Shown: positions 1 through 10,663, counted from the stretch's first letter. The stretch: DNA of 64,000 nt from Halobacillus salinus (GCF_004684905.1 NZ_SRJC01000001.1:620001-684000), one strand, 5' to 3'. Translations and numbers: made by a program. Notes: generated by a model not told the origin, from the letters alone.

Positions 1-593
1 ATTCGAAGGGATCGATCTTCGAAGGTCGGGACTATGGAATGAATGAAGTAAAAGATGAAATCGCGAAGATCACAAACAAAGACCGTGTAGAAGGTAAGTT
101 GGATGAAGTCATGGAAGGAGCCGATGTATTCGTCGGTGTATCTGTTGGCGGATTACTTTCTAAGGAAGTCGTTGAAAAGATGAATGATGATCCTATCATC
201 TTCGCAATGGCCAATCCTGAGCCGGAGATTATGCCTGATGACGCCAAAGAAGCTGGAGCTCGTGTCATTGGTACTGGTCGTTCTGATTTTCCTAACCAAG
301 TGAATAATGTTCTTGCCTTCCCTGGTATTTTCAGAGGTGCGTTAGACGTACGAGCTACACGGATCAATGAAAAAATGAAAATTGCAGCTGCGGAAGCTAT
401 CGCCTCCCTCGTCAGTGATGATGAGTTGAGTGACGATTATGTTATTCCAGCTCCATTTGATTCTCGAGTAGCACCGGCTGTGGCAGCTAGCGTTGCCAAG
501 GCGGCTATGGAGTCAGGTGTTGCGAGGCATCACGTTGATCCGGAAGAAGTGGCTGAGAAGACTAGGCAGCTCACCATGATTGATGAAGAATAA
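1..593 (+). CDS. ytsJ: NAD(P)-dependent malic enzyme, C-terminal part (5' end outside window)
   Basis: This is the 3' part of a malic enzyme, which oxidatively decarboxylates malate to pyruvate in the cytoplasm. The reading frame is already open at base 3 and runs through GSIFEGRDYGMNEVKDEIAK to the stop at 591-593, so the gene begins upstream of the window and the ATG at 39 is internal. The visible part is the NAD-binding domain: a Rossmann-like stretch (DVFVGVSVGGLLSKEVVEKM), then the conserved PEPEIMPDDAKEAGA block and the NQVNNVLAFPGIFRGALDVRA block typical of the family. Its place ahead of a GntR regulator and accDA matches B. subtilis ytsJ. NAD versus NADP preference cannot be told from this part. 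Confidence 0.93.
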   Translation, partial: SKGSIFEGRDYGMNEVKDEIAKITNKDRVEGKLDEVMEGADVFVGVSVGGLLSKEVVEKMNDDPIIFAMANPEPEIMPDDAKEAGARVIGTGRSDFPNQVNNVLAFPGIFRGALDVRATRINEKMKIAAAEAIASLVSDDELSDDYVIPAPFDSRVAPAVAASVAKAAMESGVARHHVDPEEVAEKTRQLTMIDEE

Positions 594-616
594 ATGGTCT
601 TATCTATAAAAGGAAA

Positions 617-638
617 AGAGGGGACCTCCCCTTTTTTT
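617..638 (+). terminator. Rho-independent terminator after malic enzyme
   Basis: A G/C-rich hairpin (AGGGGA with TCCCCT, 619-624 and 627-632) is followed by a run of T. It lies 23 bases after the malic enzyme stop. Confidence 0.7.
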
Positions 639-681
639 CTACATAATGAAAAGGTTGTCCAAATGAAGAGAGGTGCATTTT

Positions 682-1284
682 GTGGCTCATTCTCATAACG
701 GAAAGGTATATGAAGGTGTGCTGCATCAGCTGAAAGCATATATTGAGACGAATCATTTGAAGCCTGGAGACAAACTTCCATCTGAGCGAGAGTTGAGCGA
801 GCAACTTCAAGTTGGCAGATCTTCAATCCGTGAAGCTTTTCGGGCGATGGAGTTGTTGGGGCTGATTGAGACTAAACGTGGAGAAGGAACATTCATGAGA
901 GCTTACAGGCCTTATCATATGGTCGAGTTACTCTCCAACTTTTTATTGAATGAGTCAAGAACCCGAGAAGAGCTTGTAGCAGCTAAACGAATGCTTGAGA
1001 AAGAAGCATTGATGAGGGTGGCAGGCAAGGTTTCAACAGACCAAATAAAGGTCGTTGATCATATTTTCGAAGAGTTCAATGGAGAAGAGATGCACCTGAA
1101 ACTTTTTCATTATTTATTTGAAGTTTGTGGACAACACTTGCTGTTGTCTATGTGGCAATTTATATCTGGATTTACGAAGACAGTTCATATTATAGAATAT
1201 GACGCAGATTGGTATGAATCTGTCCGACATTTGTTGCAATCTGGCACACCAGAAGATGTGCTCGATTTATTTGCCACTCCTTGA
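682..1284 (+). CDS. GntR family transcriptional regulator, FadR (FCD) subfamily
   Basis: This is a cytoplasmic DNA-binding regulator. The N-terminal winged helix covers about residues 8-70, with the family signature GDKLPSERELSEQLQVGRSS and SIREAFRAMELLGLIETKRG. A helical region follows that resembles an FCD effector domain; the stretch MHLKLFHYLFEVCGQHLL fits the metal/ligand helix, but the protein (200 aa) is short for this subfamily and its C-terminal third looks reduced. I chose GTG at 682 because AGAGAGG sits 8 bases upstream; a GTG at 673 overlaps that site. It lies between malic enzyme and accDA, so malate/pyruvate or fatty-acid precursor metabolism is a plausible target, but no ligand can be assigned. 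Confidence 0.82.
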   Translation: MAHSHNGKVYEGVLHQLKAYIETNHLKPGDKLPSERELSEQLQVGRSSIREAFRAMELLGLIETKRGEGTFMRAYRPYHMVELLSNFLLNESRTREELVAAKRMLEKEALMRVAGKVSTDQIKVVDHIFEEFNGEEMHLKLFHYLFEVCGQHLLLSMWQFISGFTKTVHIIEYDADWYESVRHLLQSGTPEDVLDLFATP

Positions 1285-1285
1285 T

Positions 1286-1303
1286 TGTCGAATAAGTTCG
1301 ACA
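1286..1303. repeat. Inverted repeat between GntR gene and accD (possible operator)
   Basis: TGTCGAA and TTCGACA form perfect 7-bp arms around TAAG. No T-tract follows, so it is not a normal terminator. It starts just after the regulator's stop codon and lies 76 bases ahead of accD, which would suit an operator for the upstream GntR protein. That role is inference. Confidence 0.4.
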
Positions 1304-1378
1304 TGAACAGAGAGATTCTGAGAAGTCGTTCATGTATATTGGAAGAAAGGAAGCTTTGTCCCAAAGGAGGAAATCACC

Positions 1379-2239
1379 TTGCTAAGAGATTTTTTCAGCA
1401 AGAAAAAACGCTATGCATCCATACCTAGACAAGAAGCAAAAAAGGATGTACCAGAAGGGCTTATGCAGAAGTGCCCAAACTGCCAGAAGATTTTTTACAG
1501 AAAAGAATTACAACGAAATATGAATGTATGCCCACATTGTGACCATCACCACCGTCTAACTGCATACGAGCGGTTGCAGCACTTATTTGATGAGGGTTCC
1601 TTTGAAGAATGGGACAAGCATATGATTTCAAATAATCCTCTTCAATTTCCAGAATACGAGGAGAAGTTAGAGAAAGACCGACTGAAATCTGACTTGAACG
1701 AAGCTGTAGTAACTGGTAAAGCATCCTTAGAAGGGAAAGAAACAGCTGTTGCAGTGATGGATGCTAGATTCAGGATGGGAAGTATGGGATCTGTTGTAGG
1801 AGAAAAGATCACCAACGCCATCGAAAATGCGAGGAAACAAAAAATTCCTTTCATCATTTTCACAGCTTCTGGAGGAGCACGTATGCAAGAAGGTGTGCTC
1901 AGCTTAATGCAGATGGGTAAAACATCCGTTGCCTTGCAACGACTGCATGCAGAAGGTGGCCTGTTCATTTCGGTAATGACCCACCCGACAACTGGAGGAG
2001 TATCTGCAAGCTTTGCATCCCTAGGAGATTATAATTTTGCAGAGCCGAAGGCGCTGATAGGCTTTGCAGGGCGTCGTATCATTGAACAAACCATTCGGGA
2101 GAAGTTACCTGATGACTTCCAAACAGCCGAGTTTCTTTTGGAACACGGTCAACTTGACAAAGTAGTGCATAGACATGAGATGCGCTCGACACTAAACACC
2201 GTATTGGATGTTCATACTCCGGGAGGTGGAGAAGAGTGA
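1379..2239 (+). CDS. accD: Acetyl-CoA carboxylase carboxyltransferase subunit beta
   Basis: AccD joins AccA to form the carboxyltransferase that moves CO2 from carboxybiotin to acetyl-CoA, making malonyl-CoA for fatty-acid synthesis. The N-terminal four-cysteine zinc ribbon is present (C32, C35, C51, C54). The crotonase-like carboxyltransferase domain follows, with the conserved [20 protein letters not shown] block and [12 protein letters not shown]. The start is TTG, preceded by AAAGGAGG at good spacing. The stop overlaps the accA start by four bases, so the two subunits are probably translationally coupled, as expected for a fixed stoichiometry. At 286 aa the length is normal. Confidence 0.97.
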   Translation: MLRDFFSKKKRYASIPRQEAKKDVPEGLMQKCPNCQKIFYRKELQRNMNVCPHCDHHHRLTAYERLQHLFDEGSFEEWDKHMISNNPLQFPEYEEKLEKDRLKSDLNEAVVTGKASLEGKETAVAVMDARFRMGSMGSVVGEKITNAIENARKQKIPFIIFTASGGARMQEGVLSLMQMGKTSVALQRLHAEGGLFISVMTHPTTGGVSASFASLGDYNFAEPKALIGFAGRRIIEQTIREKLPDDFQTAEFLLEHGQLDKVVHRHEMRSTLNTVLDVHTPGGGEE

Positions 2240-3198
2240 AACATGTATTGGAATTTGAAAAGCCAGTTATCGAACTTCGAGATAAAATAGCGGAGTTGAA
2301 GAGACTGACGGATAACAGTGAGATGGATTTAAGTGACGAGATTGTGAAGCTCGAAGCTCGCCTTGAGAAACTTGAAACGGACGTCTATGACCGCATGCAG
2401 CCTTGGGACCGCGTCCAAATGGCCCGCCATCCGGAAAGGCCCACAACTGCAGATTACATCGAGCATCTGTTCACTGACTTCTTAGAACTTCATGGGGACA
2501 GGTTGTATGGTGATGATGAAGCGATCATATCAGGAATTGCCAAGTATAAAGGCAAGCCTGTTACTGTGATCGGCCATCAGCGTGGTAAAGATACGAAGGA
2601 GAATATTCGCCGTAATTTTGGAATGCCTCATCCTGAAGGGTATCGTAAGGCGCTCCGTTTAATGAAGCAGGCGGAGAAATTCCATCGCCCGATTATCACT
2701 TTCATTGATACGAAGGGCGCTTACCCAGGGAAAGCAGCAGAAGAGAGAGGTCAGAGTGAAGCGATCGCAAGGAACCTGATGGAAATGGCCGGACTGACCG
2801 TCCCGATCATCTGTATTGTAATCGGAGAAGGGGGTAGCGGCGGTGCACTAGGACTCGGAATTGGTGATCGTATCTTCATGCTTGAAAATTCAACCTACTC
2901 CGTCATTTCTCCAGAAGGTGCGGCTTCTATTCTTTGGAAAGACGCAGCCTATGCTCAAAAAGCTGCAGAATCCATGAAAATCACTTCTTATGACTTGAAG
3001 AATTTAGGGATTGTAGACACTGTTATCCCTGAGATCAGAGGCGGTGCTCACCGAGATATCGCTGCTCAGTCTGAGAACATTGATCGGGTAATTGAGGAAG
3101 CTTTGAATGAACTTACAGATCTAGGTGACTCCCAGTTATTAGAAGGGCGATTTGAGAAATATAAAAACATTGGCGAATATACGCATCTTGATTTATAA
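2236..3198 (+). CDS. accA: Acetyl-CoA carboxylase carboxyltransferase subunit alpha
   Basis: AccA is the partner of AccD in the carboxyltransferase half of acetyl-CoA carboxylase. The 320-residue protein starts at GTG inside the accD stop (GTGA overlap). It has the helical N-terminus ([18 protein letters not shown]), the [19 protein letters not shown] segment, and the oxyanion-hole glycine stretch [13 protein letters not shown]. The length and colinearity with bacterial AccA are complete. The biotin carboxylase and carrier genes accBC are not in this window, as in B. subtilis, where they map elsewhere. Confidence 0.97.
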   Translation: MKHVLEFEKPVIELRDKIAELKRLTDNSEMDLSDEIVKLEARLEKLETDVYDRMQPWDRVQMARHPERPTTADYIEHLFTDFLELHGDRLYGDDEAIISGIAKYKGKPVTVIGHQRGKDTKENIRRNFGMPHPEGYRKALRLMKQAEKFHRPIITFIDTKGAYPGKAAEERGQSEAIARNLMEMAGLTVPIICIVIGEGGSGGALGLGIGDRIFMLENSTYSVISPEGAASILWKDAAYAQKAAESMKITSYDLKNLGIVDTVIPEIRGGAHRDIAAQSENIDRVIEEALNELTDLGDSQLLEGRFEKYKNIGEYTHLDL

Positions 3199-3240
3199 TA
3201 GGTACGGTTGAAAGAATACAGTTCCCATTTAGTGGAAGAA

Positions 3241-3266
3241 AGTCGCACAAACCTAGTGCGACTTTT
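3241..3266 (+). terminator. Terminator after accA
   Basis: AGTCGCAC and GTGCGACT form a perfect 8-bp stem with a 7-base loop, followed by TTTT. It ends the accDA unit and separates it from pfkA. Confidence 0.7.
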
Positions 3267-3290
3267 CGCATCTTGAGGGGTTGGTAACGC

Positions 3291-3308
3291 TATCATTTGC
3301 AAATGATA
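3291..3308. repeat. 18-bp perfect palindrome ahead of pfkA
   Basis: TATCATTTGCAAATGATA is a perfect 9+9 palindrome. Its last bases overlap a possible -10 element TATACT (3307-3312). This is the geometry of a repressor operator, but no known regulator site was recognised. Confidence 0.45.
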
Positions 3309-3355
3309 TACTCCTTTTTCGTAAGTTGCGCATGCTAAAGGTAAAACAGTGGTAG

Positions 3356-4384
<1,029 letters not shown>

Positions 4385-4416
4385 TATGCAAGTGGTACTA
4401 GAGGAGGAGAATAAAG

Positions 4417-6180
4417 ATGTTTAGAAAAACAAAGATTGTAAGTACGATTGGTCCAGCTTCAGAATCTGTTGAGAAGCTGACGGATCTCATTAATGCAGGC
4501 ATGAACGTTGCTCGCCTGAATTTCTCTCACGGTGACTTTGACGAGCATGGCGCTCGTATTAAGAACATTCGCGAAGCGGCAGCGGCTACTGGTAAGACGG
4601 TTGCGATCCTTCTTGATACGAAAGGACCTGAAATTCGTACAGGCACGCTAAAAGAAGGAGAAGTCTATCTTGAAAAAGGGTCTACTGCTTATGTAAGCAT
4701 GGATGACATCGAAGGAGATGCAGAGCGTTTCTCTGTCACTTATCCTGGATTGATCAATGATGTACACCCTGGATCTAAGATCCTATTGGACGACGGTCTA
4801 GTTGAACTTGAAGTAGAAGAAATTGATAAAGACAATAATGAAATCAAGACGACGGTTCTAAACAATGGACCACTTAAAAATAAAAAAGGTGTTAACGTAC
4901 CGAATGTCAGCGTGAACCTTCCAGGAATCACGGATAAAGATGCGAAAGACATCGAATTCGGTATTGAGCAAGGTGTTGACTTCATCGCTGCTTCTTTCGT
5001 ACGTCGTGCTTCTGATGTTCTTGAAATCAAAGAACTGCTAGAGAAACACGATGCACTTGATATCCAAATCATTCCTAAGATCGAGAACCAAGAAGGTGTC
5101 GATAACATCGATGAGATTCTTGAAGTTAGTGACGGTCTTATGGTTGCACGTGGAGATCTTGGTGTTGAAATTCCAGCAGAAGATGTACCGCTTGTACAGA
5201 AAGAGCTTATTAGAAAATGTAATAAAGCAGGTAAGCCAGTCATCACCGCTACACAAATGCTTGATTCCATGCAGCGCAACCCTCGTCCGACTCGTGCGGA
5301 AGCATCCGACGTTGCGAATGCGATTTTCGATGGTACAGATGCGATTATGCTATCTGGTGAAACGGCAGCAGGGGATTACCCAGTAGAAGCTGTTCAAACG
5401 ATGCACAATATTGCAAGCAAAACAGAAACTGGTCTAAACCATAAAGGTATTTTGGATGATCGTTCGAAGCATAGTGATATGACGATTACAGATGCGATCA
5501 GCCAATCTGTTACACACACAGCAATCAACCTGGATGTGAACGTCATCGTGACGCCGACAGAAAGTGGACACACTGCACGCATGATCTCCAAGTATCGCCC
5601 GAAAGCTCCTATTGTAGCGATTACGGCAAGTGAAAAGGTTAACCGCAAGTTGTCCCTTCTTTGGGGTGTATATGCTGTAATGGGAGAACGTGCTTATTCT
5701 ACAGATGAGATGCTTGATCTTGCTGTTGAGAAGAGTCTTTCTGCCGGAATGGCGACACGCGGTGATCGCGTCATCATCACAGCTGGTGTTCCAGTAGGTG
5801 AAAGTGGAACGACTAACCTGATGAAAGTTCACGTCATTGGCGATGTACTGATCAAAGGTCAAGGTGTCGGTCAGAAAAGCGCTTATGGAAGAGCGATCGT
5901 TGCCAAGAACAGTGAAGATGCAAACAACCGAGTAGAAGACGGAGATATCCTTGTCACTGATGCAACGGACCGCGATATGATGCCGGCTATTGAAAAAGCG
6001 GCAGCACTCGTTACTGTGGAAGGTGGACTGACATCTCACGCAGCTGTCGTTGGCCTAAGCCTTGGAATCCCGGTTGTCGTAGGTGTGAAGGATGCTCTTG
6101 ATGTGATTCAAGATGGTTCTGACTTAACCGTGGATAGCTCTCGTGGTGATATCTACGAAGGTCATTCCAGTGTAATATAA
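4417..6180 (+). CDS. pyk: Pyruvate kinase with C-terminal PEP-utiliser-like extension
   Basis: Pyk converts phosphoenolpyruvate and ADP to pyruvate and ATP. The barrel carries [13 protein letters not shown] at the N-terminus, the KGPEIRTG motif, the catalytic-lysine region [16 protein letters not shown], and the Mg/PEP segment [11 protein letters not shown]. The protein has 587 aa rather than about 470, because it carries the extra C-terminal domain of about 110 residues known from Bacillus and Geobacillus enzymes. That domain ends with a [11 protein letters not shown] motif resembling the phosphohistidine domain of PEP-utilising enzymes. The start is ATG after GAGGAGGAG. It is second gene of the pfkA-pyk operon and is followed by a strong terminator. 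Confidence 0.97.
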   Translation: MFRKTKIVSTIGPASESVEKLTDLINAGMNVARLNFSHGDFDEHGARIKNIREAAAATGKTVAILLDTKGPEIRTGTLKEGEVYLEKGSTAYVSMDDIEGDAERFSVTYPGLINDVHPGSKILLDDGLVELEVEEIDKDNNEIKTTVLNNGPLKNKKGVNVPNVSVNLPGITDKDAKDIEFGIEQGVDFIAASFVRRASDVLEIKELLEKHDALDIQIIPKIENQEGVDNIDEILEVSDGLMVARGDLGVEIPAEDVPLVQKELIRKCNKAGKPVITATQMLDSMQRNPRPTRAEASDVANAIFDGTDAIMLSGETAAGDYPVEAVQTMHNIASKTETGLNHKGILDDRSKHSDMTITDAISQSVTHTAINLDVNVIVTPTESGHTARMISKYRPKAPIVAITASEKVNRKLSLLWGVYAVMGERAYSTDEMLDLAVEKSLSAGMATRGDRVIITAGVPVGESGTTNLMKVHVIGDVLIKGQGVGQKSAYGRAIVAKNSEDANNRVEDGDILVTDATDRDMMPAIEKAAALVTVEGGLTSHAAVVGLSLGIPVVVGVKDALDVIQDGSDLTVDSSRGDIYEGHSSVI

Positions 6181-6190
6181 GTTCAAAGCT

Positions 6191-6221
6191 AAAGCGGAGA
6201 GGGTATCCTTCTCCGCTTTTT
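6191..6221 (+). terminator. Terminator after pyk
   Basis: AAAGCGGAGA pairs with TCTCCGCTTT across a short loop and runs into TTTTT. It closes the pfkA-pyk operon. Confidence 0.8.
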
Positions 6222-6318
6222 GTATCTTTATAATGCCCCGTCGCCTATATTCCTTTTACTTTATGAATAGCACTGTACAGGGTATAATAAAGAAAAGAAT
6301 CAAGGAAAGGGAGATCGT

Positions 6319-6711
6319 ATGTTTCGCTGGTTATTACTGTTTATATTAATTGTACCAGCATTGGAGATAGGGGTGCTCATATGGGCTGGTAATTGGATGG
6401 GTCCATGGTGGGTGATCTTATTGATCATTGCAACAGGAATCATCGGTGCTTGGCTCGCCAAGCAGCAAGGTCTCGAGACCATTCGGAATGTACAAGATTC
6501 CATGTCTAGAGGGCAGCCTCCTCAAGATGCTTTGCTTGATGGAGCTTGTATCCTTGTTGGCGGTGCTGTGCTTTTGACACCTGGATTCATAACGGATGCC
6601 ATCGGGTTCATTTTGCTCGTGCCAGCTACCCGTGCACCTATTAAACGTTTACTAAGGAAAGTTATAATGCGGATGATGGACAAGGGTTCTGTGACCATTT
6701 ATCGTCGATAA
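6319..6711 (+). CDS. fxsA: FxsA family membrane protein
   Basis: This 130-residue integral membrane protein belongs to the FxsA family (B. subtilis ytzA). In E. coli, FxsA overproduction relieves exclusion of phage T7 by the F plasmid; its normal function is unknown. The sequence shows hydrophobic segments at about residues 3-22, 28-47 and 76-100, and the family pattern IGVLIWAGNWMGPWWVIL and GGAVLLTPGFITDAIGF. The C-terminus is basic (RAPIKRLLRKVIMRMMDKG) and probably cytoplasmic. A TATAAT at 6283-6288 lies upstream with only a weak -35. The start ATG follows AAAGGGAG. Confidence 0.9.
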   Translation: MFRWLLLFILIVPALEIGVLIWAGNWMGPWWVILLIIATGIIGAWLAKQQGLETIRNVQDSMSRGQPPQDALLDGACILVGGAVLLTPGFITDAIGFILLVPATRAPIKRLLRKVIMRMMDKGSVTIYRR

Positions 6712-6715
6712 TTAG

Positions 6716-6749
6716 AAAGGCATTCTCTTAATAGGAGAATGCCTTTTTT
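6716..6749. terminator. Terminator between convergent fxsA and ytvI
   Basis: AAGGCATTCTC and GAGAATGCCTT form an 11-bp stem followed by T on the plus strand. It lies between the two convergent genes. A-rich bases on the left side give some T-tract on the minus strand too. Confidence 0.75.
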
Positions 6750-6768
6750 GCTCGGGAGCATACCATGT

Positions 6769-7887
6769 TTATATACGGGTCCTTCCCATGATAAAATCGA
6801 TCGCTAAATGAAAAACACCGGAAGAGTGCAAGGTTTTGATGCAAACAATGATAAATGGGCTTAATACCATTCCGTAAACGCCTAGCAATTGAAACCCGAG
6901 GAAAAGTCCCATAAGCAGAAACACCGGATGTACCCCGAAATGAGAGGCGAGCAGCTTCGGCTCGAGTACTTGCCTCGTCAAGACGACAATCATATAGAGA
7001 ATGCATAACCCGATGGTCAAAGGAAAGTTTCCTTGGAAAAATTCGAAAAGTGCCCAAGGAATAAAAATGACTCCTGTGCCGATATAAGGGATGACATCGA
7101 CGACTGCTGCTACCATCGTAATACTCAATGTATGTTCGATACCTAATATAGAGAGGCCAACCCAAATCAACAAGCTTGAGATCAGGACAAGGATAGCTTG
7201 AGCCTTCACAACACCTGCCATCGTCTCCTTAACCTGTTTCGGTATTAGTCCGGCGGTATCACGGAAGAAATCTGGTGTCAGAGTGTTCCATACTGAATGG
7301 AGCTTGTCCCAATCCTTAGTGAAAAAGAACGTTGCAAGAGCAGCTACAATGATAGATGTCATAGACATAGGCAGACTGGCGAGTCCAGTAGAGAGCGCAC
7401 CAAATAGTGAGTCGATAAATGCAGAAGAAAGTTCGCTTATCTTGATTTGGATAAGGGAAAGAGTATCCTCTAAAGAAAAGTGATTCGATAGTTCCAGCGA
7501 ATTAAGCCAAGTCTCTAGTCCTCTGGTTGCCTGAATTAGAATGGATGCGAGCTGTTCGATCACATGAGAAACGAGTTTTTCGACTTTTATGGGGATATCT
7601 TTACCGATGACTTGGATCCCATTAATTGCTTCAACTATCACTAACAGAATAAGAGAGACAATCAATGAACCTAAGAGGACTAAAATAAACAAGCTGGCAA
7701 GTGACCTTGGTAGATGAAACCTGACATGTAGTAAGTTTACGAAAGGTTGTACACTCCAGGAGATAAAAAGAGCAATGATGAAAGGAGCAAGATACCTCCA
7801 TGTGAAAAAGCCGGCATATAGAAATCCAATCAATGAAACAAGCAATAACAAGAATCTAAATACGCGTGAGTATAGAGGGCTGTTCAA
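6769..7887 (-). CDS. ytvI: Sporulation membrane protein YtvI, AI-2E transporter family
   Basis: YtvI is a polytopic membrane protein of the PerM/AI-2E exporter family (372 aa) and is annotated as sporulation-related in Bacillus. Hydrophobic segments are evident at about residues 10-45 (two helices), 58-85, 160-190, 215-260 and 270-350. Conserved PerM-type features are the early APFIIALFISWSVQPFVNLL segment and the late PYIGTGVIFIPWALFEF segment. The start is TTG at 7887, supported by AAGGAGG on the minus strand a few bases upstream. It is transcribed alone, opposite to its neighbours, between fxsA and citZ as in B. subtilis. The substrate is unknown. Confidence 0.9.
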   Translation of the reverse strand: MNSPLYSRVFRFLLLLVSLIGFLYAGFFTWRYLAPFIIALFISWSVQPFVNLLHVRFHLPRSLASLFILVLLGSLIVSLILLVIVEAINGIQVIGKDIPIKVEKLVSHVIEQLASILIQATRGLETWLNSLELSNHFSLEDTLSLIQIKISELSSAFIDSLFGALSTGLASLPMSMTSIIVAALATFFFTKDWDKLHSVWNTLTPDFFRDTAGLIPKQVKETMAGVVKAQAILVLISSLLIWVGLSILGIEHTLSITMVAAVVDVIPYIGTGVIFIPWALFEFFQGNFPLTIGLCILYMIVVLTRQVLEPKLLASHFGVHPVFLLMGLFLGFQLLGVYGMVLSPFIIVCIKTLHSSGVFHLAIDFIMGRTRI

Positions 7888-7974
7888 GGCAAACCTCCTT
7901 TTGTACCAAAGATAGACAAGAACATCTTAAAACTTGATTCCTTCGATAAAATACCAGAAATTAACCGGTTTCAA

Positions 7975-8003
7975 TTCACATTCTCTTCAGAATACTTTAT
8001 AAT
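7975..8003 (+). promoter_or_regulatory. Sigma-A promoter of citZ
   Basis: TTCACA (7975-7980) and TATAAT (7998-8003) are separated by 17 bases. Five of six -35 bases and all six -10 bases match the sigma-A consensus. This leaves a leader of about 100 bases before citZ. Confidence 0.75.
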
Positions 8004-8042
8004 TGAATTTGGGGTTCATTTCCTAATCGTTCATACCGAAAA

Positions 8043-8057
8043 AGTAAAGCGTTTTCT
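8043..8057. promoter_or_regulatory. cre-like site in citZ leader
   Basis: AGTAAAGCGTTTTCT matches the catabolite-responsive element pattern WTGNAANCGNWNNCW at 8 of 10 fixed positions. It lies downstream of the promoter, where CcpA would act as a block to transcription. B. subtilis citZ is known to be under CcpA control, which supports the call. Confidence 0.45.
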
Positions 8058-8105
8058 TGTCGAATGGACAGGAAGACTTTTGAATTACTTAAAAGGAGAG
8101 ATTGT

Positions 8106-9221
8106 ATGGCATCTACTAAAGGTTTAGAAGGAATTACAGCAACGGATTCATCTATTAGTTCAATCATTGATGATAAGCTTACATATGTTGGCTACGACAT
8201 CGATGATTTAGCGAATCACTCTAGTTTTGAAGAAGTTGTCTATTTACTATGGAATCAAAAACTTCCAACTTTAAGCGAGTTGAATGAATTCAAAACTGAA
8301 CTCATTTCAAATATGGATATACCTTCAGAAGTGATCAATCACTTGAAATCGTATGACCTATCCACTGTACACCCGATGGCTGCTCTTCGCACAGCAGTAT
8401 CTATGCTTGGGTTGTTCGACCCGGAATCGGATGTAATGGAGGAGGCTGCCAACAAGCGTAAGGCGCTCAGACTTCAAGCGAAAATCCCTACAGTAGTAAC
8501 TGCTTTTGCACGTATTCGAAAAGGAGAAGAACCTGTATCTCCGAAGAAAGAATTAAGCTTTGCGGCGAACTTCTTGTACATGTTGAATGGGAAAGATCCA
8601 GAAGACATCGAAATAGAAGCATTCAACAAAGCGCTTGTCCTTCATGCAGACCATGAATTGAACGCATCTACGTTCACAGCCCGTGTTTGTGTTGCAACAC
8701 TTTCTGATGTGTATTCAGGAGTTACGGCTGCAATTGGCGCACTAAAAGGTCCACTTCACGGTGGGGCAAATGAGCGCGTTATGAAAATGCTAACGGAAAT
8801 CGGCAGCGTTGATAATGCAATTCCTGCGATTGAAGAGAAGTTAGCAAATAAAGAGAAAATCATGGGTATGGGCCACCGTGTATACCGTACGGGAGATCCA
8901 CGTGCCAAACACCTTAAAGAAATGTCTCGTGAACTTACAGAACTTACAGGTCAATCTAAGTACTATGATATGTCTGTTAAGATCGAAGATTATATTAAAG
9001 AGAACAAAGGACTTCCGGCAAACGTAGACTTCTACTCTGCATCTGTCTATCATAGCCTTGGAATCGATCACGATATTTTCACACCGATCTTCGCTGTGAG
9101 CCGAGTTTCTGGTTGGTTGGCACATATCTTAGAGCAATACTCAAACAACCGTCTGATCCGTCCTAGAGCGGAATATGTAGGACCTAAAGGGCAGACCTAC
9201 ACGCCAATTGAGGACCGCTGA
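8106..9221 (+). CDS. citZ: Citrate synthase
   Basis: CitZ condenses oxaloacetate and acetyl-CoA to citrate, the entry step of the TCA cycle. The 371-residue protein has the substrate-binding histidine regions GPLHGGANE and MGMGHRVYRTGDPRA and the C-terminal NRLIRPRAEYVG block. ATG 8106 is chosen because AAAAGGAGAG lies just upstream and MASTKGLEGITA is the normal N-terminus; a longer version from 8064 adds 14 unlike residues. It is first in the citZ-icd-mdh order. The upstream promoter and cre-like site suggest carbon catabolite control. Confidence 0.97.
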   Translation: MASTKGLEGITATDSSISSIIDDKLTYVGYDIDDLANHSSFEEVVYLLWNQKLPTLSELNEFKTELISNMDIPSEVINHLKSYDLSTVHPMAALRTAVSMLGLFDPESDVMEEAANKRKALRLQAKIPTVVTAFARIRKGEEPVSPKKELSFAANFLYMLNGKDPEDIEIEAFNKALVLHADHELNASTFTARVCVATLSDVYSGVTAAIGALKGPLHGGANERVMKMLTEIGSVDNAIPAIEEKLANKEKIMGMGHRVYRTGDPRAKHLKEMSRELTELTGQSKYYDMSVKIEDYIKENKGLPANVDFYSASVYHSLGIDHDIFTPIFAVSRVSGWLAHILEQYSNNRLIRPRAEYVGPKGQTYTPIEDR

Positions 9222-9333
9222 TAACACATCGGACAGAAATCAGACAGACTTTTTATTCTTTATAGTTTAACGTATGATAGAAGAGGATGTATCATCCCAG
9301 AAAAGTATGCAAACATTTTTAGGAGGGTTTCCA

Positions 9334-10608
9334 TTGTCACAAGCAGAAAAAATTTCAGTAGAACAAAACGGAGAATTGAACGTACCTAATCGTCCAGTCA
9401 TTCCTTTCATCGAGGGGGATGGAATCGGTCCCGATATTTGGGCAGCAGCGAGCCGAGTAATTGAAGCGGCAGTTGATAAAGCATATAATGGCGAAAAGTC
9501 AATCGAGTGGAAAGAAGTGTACGCTGGCCAAAAAGCTTACGATAAAACAGGCGAATGGCTTCCAGAAGCAACACTTGATACGATTCGTGACTATAAAATT
9601 GCAATCAAAGGACCACTAACAACCCCAATCGGTGGAGGAATCCGCTCCTTGAACGTAGCACTTCGTCAAGAGCTGGATCTGTTCACTTGCCTGCGCCCTG
9701 TCCGTTACTTCGAAGGAGTGCCTTCTCCAGTGAAGCGCCCTGAAGATACAGATATGGCTATCTTCCGTGAAAACACTGAAGATATTTATGCAGGTATCGA
9801 ATGGCAACAGGGTACACCTGAAGTGAAAAAAGTCATTGAGTTCCTTCAAAATGAGATGGGTGTACATAACATCCGCTTCCCTGAAACGTCCGGTATTGGT
9901 ATTAAGCCAGTTTCAGAAGAAGGTACGAAGCGACTAGTTCGTGCTGCAATCGACTATGCATTGAACGAAGGTCGTAAGAATGTGACGCTCGTGCACAAAG
10001 GAAACATTATGAAATTCACAGAAGGCTCTTTCAAGAACTGGGGTTATGAAGTAGCCGAAGAAGAATACGCTGATAAAGTATTCACATGGGCAGAATACGA
10101 CCGTATTGTTGAAAAAGAAGGAAAAGACGCAGCGAACAAAGCACAGGATGCTGCAGAAGCAGAAGGTAAATTGATTGTGAAAGATGCAATTGCTGATATC
10201 TTCCTTCAACAAATCCTTACTCGTCCGAAAGAATTTGATGTAGTAGCTACAATGAACCTTAATGGTGACTATATTTCTGACGCACTTGCAGCTCAAGTTG
10301 GCGGAATCGGAATTGCACCGGGAGCTAACATCAACTTCGAAACTGGACATGCTATTTTCGAAGCTACACACGGAACAGCACCGAAGTATGCAGGAATGGA
10401 TAAAGTGAACCCATCTTCTGTTATTCTTTCTGGTGTCCTTATGCTAGAACACCTTGGTTGGAGAGAAGCAGCTGAGCTTATCTCAAATTCCATGGACAAA
10501 ACGATCGGAAGTAAGACGGTCACATATGACTTCGCTCGTATGATGGACGGTGCTACGGAAGTGAAATGTTCTGAATTCGGTGATGCATTGATTCAAAACA
10601 TGGGTTAA
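9334..10608 (+). CDS. icd: Isocitrate dehydrogenase (NADP)
   Basis: Icd oxidises isocitrate to 2-oxoglutarate with NADP. The substrate-binding motif RSLNVALRQ is present; it contains the serine phosphorylated in E. coli. The metal-binding stretch [15 protein letters not shown] and the nucleotide-binding HGTAPKYAG region follow. The start is TTG at 9334, preceded by AGGAGGG; the upstream ATG at 9274 would lack a ribosome site and adds 20 non-family residues. The protein is 424 aa, normal for Bacillus. A weak promoter-like pair (9250-9255 and 9273-9278) lies upstream, so icd may have its own start in addition to readthrough from citZ. Confidence 0.96.
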   Translation: MSQAEKISVEQNGELNVPNRPVIPFIEGDGIGPDIWAAASRVIEAAVDKAYNGEKSIEWKEVYAGQKAYDKTGEWLPEATLDTIRDYKIAIKGPLTTPIGGGIRSLNVALRQELDLFTCLRPVRYFEGVPSPVKRPEDTDMAIFRENTEDIYAGIEWQQGTPEVKKVIEFLQNEMGVHNIRFPETSGIGIKPVSEEGTKRLVRAAIDYALNEGRKNVTLVHKGNIMKFTEGSFKNWGYEVAEEEYADKVFTWAEYDRIVEKEGKDAANKAQDAAEAEGKLIVKDAIADIFLQQILTRPKEFDVVATMNLNGDYISDALAAQVGGIGIAPGANINFETGHAIFEATHGTAPKYAGMDKVNPSSVILSGVLMLEHLGWREAAELISNSMDKTIGSKTVTYDFARMMDGATEVKCSEFGDALIQNMG

Positions 10609-10623
10609 TCTCCAGTGAATAAT

Positions 10624-10663
10624 AGAGGCTAGAGTTAAGCGGGGTAGCTTCTCTCTAGCCTCT
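10624..10663 (+). terminator. Hairpin between icd and mdh (weak or partial terminator)
   Basis: AGAGGCTAGAG and CTCTAGCCTCT are perfect 11-bp arms around an 18-base loop. The following sequence is TGTTGT rather than a clean T-run, so it may be a partial terminator or an mRNA-processing/stability element within the operon. Confidence 0.55.

Noticed and set aside
5434-6039. 201-codon minus-strand frame inside pyk
   Set aside because: It is a shadow of a well-supported pyruvate kinase; no ribosome site or family similarity.
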